DNA of 8,364 nucleotides from Nitrospirota bacterium (lineage in GTDB: Bacteria > Nitrospirota > Thermodesulfovibrionia > JACRGW01): assembly GCA_016212195.1 (NCBI GenBank), contig JACRGW010000144.1, positions 1-8,364 on the forward strand, in the 5' to 3' direction. A program made the translations under genes and the position numbers. The notes below the pieces were generated by a model, which ran no database searches, was not told the origin of the DNA, and worked only from the letters and a program-made list of their open reading frames with translations. Of this stretch, positions 6,624 through 8,364 are shown in pieces (the stretch's first letter is position 1; the number at the start of each line of letters is the position of its first letter).

Positions 6624-7591
6624 AGACGTTTGATCTCTCCTGCCCTTATGCATCTCACCCAATGTCCAGTATCTATCTCTTTCAAAGGAGGCTCTGAACT
6701 CTGACATTCCTCTATAACATACCTGCATCTTGTAGAGAACTTACATCCTTCTGGAAGCTCGGAGGGCTTTGGTACCATCCCGGGGATCGCTACAAGTTTT
6801 TCGCCTTTCCCTTTGGGCAATGAGTCGAGAAGTCCAATTGTATAGGGATGCCTTGGATCTCTGAAGATTGTCTTGGTGTCAGTAGATTCTACAATCCTCC
6901 CTGTATACATTACGGCAACTGAATCTGCCACCTCTGCTATGATACCAAGATCATGGGTAATCATAATCATCGATGTCCCTGATTCTTCTCGTATCTTCCT
7001 TAGTAGATCGAGTATCTGTGCCTGGATAGTAACATCGAGGGCAGTCGTCGGTTCATCCGCTATAATCAGAGAGGGTTCGCAGGCCATCGCCATCGCTATC
7101 ATTACCCTCTGACACATCCCACCGCTTAACTGATGGGGATAGTCCTTCACCCTTATCTCAGGGGAAGGCATTCCTACTGCCTTAAGGAGTTCCACAACCC
7201 GTTTCTTTGACTCTCTTTTACTTACCTTCAGATGTGAAAGGATCGCCTCTTCTATCTGATACCCAATAGTAAAGATTGGATTAAGGGAAGCGATAGGTTC
7301 CTGGAATATCATAGAGATCTCCCCTCCCCTTATCCCCCTCATCTCTACCTCTGTCTTGCCGAGGAGATCATCCCCCTTAAAGATTATTTTTCCTGAAACT
7401 GTTTTCCCTGCAGGTGGCAGGATTCTCATTATCGAGAGGGCTGTAACGCTTTTTCCACATCCAGACTCTCCAACCAAACCAAAAACAGTCCCTTTAATAA
7501 GGTCAAAACTAAGACCGTCTATCGCCTTAATAGGACCGTCGCCTGTGTAGAAATACGTTTTAAGATCCTGAACTGATAAAAGGGTTTCCAT
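6620..7591 (-). CDS. dppD: Dipeptide/oligopeptide ABC transporter ATPase (DppD/OppD-like)
   Basis: 323 residues. The ATG at 7591 (METLLSVQDLKTYF) is preferred over a TTG seven codons earlier, because that TTG overlaps the GGAG/AGGA Shine-Dalgarno stretch serving 7591. Motifs: Walker A GESGCGKSV (41-49), Q-loop Q97 (MIFQEPIASLNP), signature LSGGMCQR (155-162), Walker B LIIADEP (175-181) and switch H213. The C-terminal extension carries C283, C289, C296 and C314, with gaps of 5, 6 and 17 residues, exactly as in its DppF partner. RHPYTIGLLDSLP is typical of this branch of ABC ATPases. It overlaps dppF by 4 nt and lies 41 nt after a tRNA gene with no terminator visible between them, so it may share the tRNA promoter. 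Whether the substrate is a dipeptide, an oligopeptide or nickel is not decidable here. Confidence 0.92.
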   Translation of the reverse strand: METLLSVQDLKTYFYTGDGPIKAIDGLSFDLIKGTVFGLVGESGCGKSVTALSIMRILPPAGKTVSGKIIFKGDDLLGKTEVEMRGIRGGEISMIFQEPIASLNPIFTIGYQIEEAILSHLKVSKRESKKRVVELLKAVGMPSPEIRVKDYPHQLSGGMCQRVMIAMAMACEPSLIIADEPTTALDVTIQAQILDLLRKIREESGTSMIMITHDLGIIAEVADSVAVMYTGRIVESTDTKTIFRDPRHPYTIGLLDSLPKGKGEKLVAIPGMVPKPSELPEGCKFSTRCRYVIEECQSSEPPLKEIDTGHWVRCIRAGEIKRL

Positions 7592-7632
7592 AGAACAAAA
7601 TCCTATCTCCAAATGGGGTAACTTTTAATAAT

Positions 7633-7706
7633 TGGCTGGGGAGAGAGGATTCGAACCCCTGTAAGCAGATCCAGAGTCTGCCGTCCTACCACTGGACGAC
7701 TCCCCA
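7633..7706 (-). tRNA. tRNA-Gln (anticodon CTG)
   Basis: A full cloverleaf can be folded. The acceptor stem TGGGGAG pairs with CTCCCCA, including the U1-A72 pair usual for tRNA-Gln. The D arm is GTCC-AGTGGTA-GGAC, the anticodon arm GCAGA-CTCTGGA-TCTGC has anticodon CTG at 7674-7672, the variable loop has 4 nt, and the T arm is AGGGG-TTCGAAT-CCTCT. The discriminator base is G (7636) and the 3' CCA is encoded (7635-7633). It reads the Gln codon CAG. Confidence 0.97.
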
Positions 7707-7717
7707 CTTGTGGTGGT

Positions 7718-7746
7718 AGTATAAAATTAAAGTTCAGAAACTTCAA
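7718..7746 (-). promoter_or_regulatory. Sigma-70 promoter of tRNA-Gln (and possibly dppD-dppF-tsaD)
   Basis: The -35 TTGAAG (7746-7741) and -10 TATACT (7723-7718) are 17 nt apart on the minus strand. The -10 ends 11 nt before the first tRNA base, so transcription would begin a few bases before the mature 5' end. Confidence 0.65.
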
Positions 7747-7832
7747 GCCCAGAGGGGATTGTTCCCGGAAAATAAAGGAAAGAGATAACAATAAATCCGT
7801 CGCACAACTTCTGATTGCATAAACTAAATTTA

Positions 7833-7955
7833 CTAAATCTTAAACATCTCCTTATGCTTATAGGCTATAAGTATATCCATAAGCTCTGAAGATTTCCCAT
7901 TCGCCTTTTTATTGATTTCTTCCTTAAGAATATTTAGCGCATTTTCTACACACAT
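7833..7955 (-). CDS. Possible small protein, 40 residues, unknown function
   Basis: A short open frame starts with ATG at 7955, two bases after the stop of the HIT gene, and ends with TAG. An AGG ten bases before the ATG is a weak ribosome site, and translation could be coupled to the HIT gene. The product (MCVENALNILKEEINKKANG, then SSELMDILIAYKHKEMFKI) would be a charged, all-helical protein without a signal peptide or membrane segment. SSELMDILIAY faintly recalls the SQELD region of Spo0E-like proteins, but the match is too weak to assign. A palindrome (7851-7883) lies inside its 3' half, so the stretch could instead be non-coding. Confidence 0.4.
   Translation of the reverse strand: MCVENALNILKEEINKKANGKSSELMDILIAYKHKEMFKI
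7851..7883. repeat. Nested palindrome at the end of the hisI-HIT operon
   Basis: CTTATAG (7857-7863) and CTATAAG (7865-7871) form a perfect 15-nt odd palindrome centred on 7864. CTTATG (7851-7856) and CATAAG (7878-7883) add an outer pair. No T-run follows on the minus strand. It may be an operator-like site, a weak RNA hairpin, or chance in AT-rich sequence. Confidence 0.35.
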
Positions 7956-7957
7956 CT

Positions 7958-8299
7958 TTAACCTGGAGGCCAGTGCATCATTCTTCCACCGAGTAAATGA
8001 AGATGTATATGATATACTGTCTGCCCGCTCTCAGGGTTACAGTTGATAAGTGTCCTGAAGCCCCTATCAGCTATTCCCCTTTCTCTTGCAATCATGTTTG
8101 CAACCATATAAAGGTGTCCCATTAGGGGTTTATCTTCCTCCTTCAGGTCTAAGAGGGTAGGGATATGTTTTTTAGGGACTATCAAAATATGGACAGGGGC
8201 CTGAGGATTAATATCCTCGAAGACATAAACAAGCTCATCCTCATAGACCTTTCTGCCAGTCCTCTCTCCAGAAATAATCTTACAGAAGATACAGTCCAC
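7958..8299 (-). CDS. HIT-family (HINT-type) nucleotide hydrolase
   Basis: 113 residues, typical length. It starts at GTG 8299 with the conserved MDCIFCKIISGE (C3 and C6 are the usual zinc-binding pair), an AAGGAAGG ribosome site just upstream, and the stop of hisI directly abutting. The signature HIHLH is at 97-101; the middle His (H99) is the expected nucleophile. The C-terminus GGRMMHWPPG is also conserved. HINT proteins hydrolyse purine-nucleoside phosphoramidates such as AMP-lysine in the cytoplasm. The position behind hisI, which acts on phosphoribosyl-AMP, suggests co-expression with histidine synthesis; the functional link is an inference. Confidence 0.95.
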   Translation of the reverse strand: MDCIFCKIISGERTGRKVYEDELVYVFEDINPQAPVHILIVPKKHIPTLLDLKEEDKPLMGHLYMVANMIARERGIADRGFRTLINCNPESGQTVYHIHLHLLGGRMMHWPPG

Positions 8300-8364
8300 T
8301 CATCCTTCCTTGTCTTTAAGTAATTTTCTATAGAAGCATGTCCTCTCGCCTGTGTGGCAGGCGC
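8300..8364 (-). CDS. hisI: Phosphoribosyl-AMP cyclohydrolase HisI, C-terminal end (partial)
   Basis: Only the last 20 residues are in the window: ACHTGERTCFYRKLLKDKEG followed by TGA. The CHTGxRxCF motif is the C-terminal signature of HisI. Its two Cys residues, seven positions apart, are zinc ligands of the enzyme, which opens the purine ring of phosphoribosyl-AMP in the third step of histidine synthesis. The protein ends soon after this motif, so no HisE domain is fused at the C-terminus. The stop codon directly abuts the GTG of the HIT gene, so the two are translated from one message. Confidence 0.9.
   Translation of the reverse strand, partial: ACHTGERTCFYRKLLKDKEG

Noticed and set aside
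6624..6728. N-terminal extension of the DppF-like protein to 357 residues
   Set aside because: It would overlap dppD by over 100 nt and add non-conserved residues. The ATGA overlap at 6620-6623 is the normal arrangement.
7603..7791. Minus-strand open frame of 62 codons across the tRNA gene
   Set aside because: It runs through the complete tRNA-Gln and its promoter and has no family resemblance.
7833..7955. Assignment of the small ORF to the Spo0E family
   Set aside because: Only S, E, L and Y of the SQELD region align and the protein is too short, so the function is left unknown.
1..8364. CRISPR array, insertion sequence or prophage genes
   Set aside because: No regularly spaced repeats, transposase motifs or phage genes were seen.

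Overview
The window reads almost entirely from the minus strand. It holds ten protein genes (two cut by the window ends, one a tentative small ORF) and one tRNA gene. Base composition is moderate (roughly 40-45% G+C by eye), start codons are mixed ATG/GTG/TTG, and Shine-Dalgarno sites are mostly strong. The presence of a sigma-54 activator, a sensor kinase and a nitrous-oxide-reductase-like secreted protein suggests a diderm anaerobic or facultatively respiring bacterium, of the kind found among Nitrospirota or the former Deltaproteobacteria. The phylum is an inference and is not shown by the sequence.

In transcription order, from the right end leftwards: (1) The C-terminal end of hisI (phosphoribosyl-AMP cyclohydrolase) abuts a HIT-family nucleotide hydrolase. 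A tentative 40-residue ORF follows. (2) A tRNA-Gln(CTG) gene with its own good sigma-70 promoter lies directly upstream of two peptide-type ABC ATPase genes (dppD/oppD-like and dppF/oppF-like, joined by an ATGA overlap). tsaD (tRNA t6A synthesis) follows. No permease or binding-protein gene is present. (3) After a GC-rich hairpin repeat, a near-consensus sigma-70 promoter drives three overlapping genes. They encode a MASE3-type membrane histidine kinase, an NtrC-type sigma-54 response regulator, and a small exported YtkA/FixH-like protein with a Met/His-rich motif. (4) The next intergenic region has a perfect 9-bp-arm palindrome and, about 100 bp further on, a GG-N10-GC sigma-54 promoter. This promoter precedes a short DUF2892 membrane protein and then the N-terminal 191 residues of a membrane-anchored or exported protein. 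That protein resembles the first blades of nitrous-oxide reductase and runs off the left end.

The most interesting reading is that regions 3 and 4 form one regulatory unit. A membrane sensor and sigma-54 activator, co-transcribed with a possible copper-handling protein, would switch on a divergent NosZ-like reductase through an upstream activator palindrome and a -24/-12 promoter. The promoter and palindrome are seen directly; the regulatory link and the reductase function are inferences.
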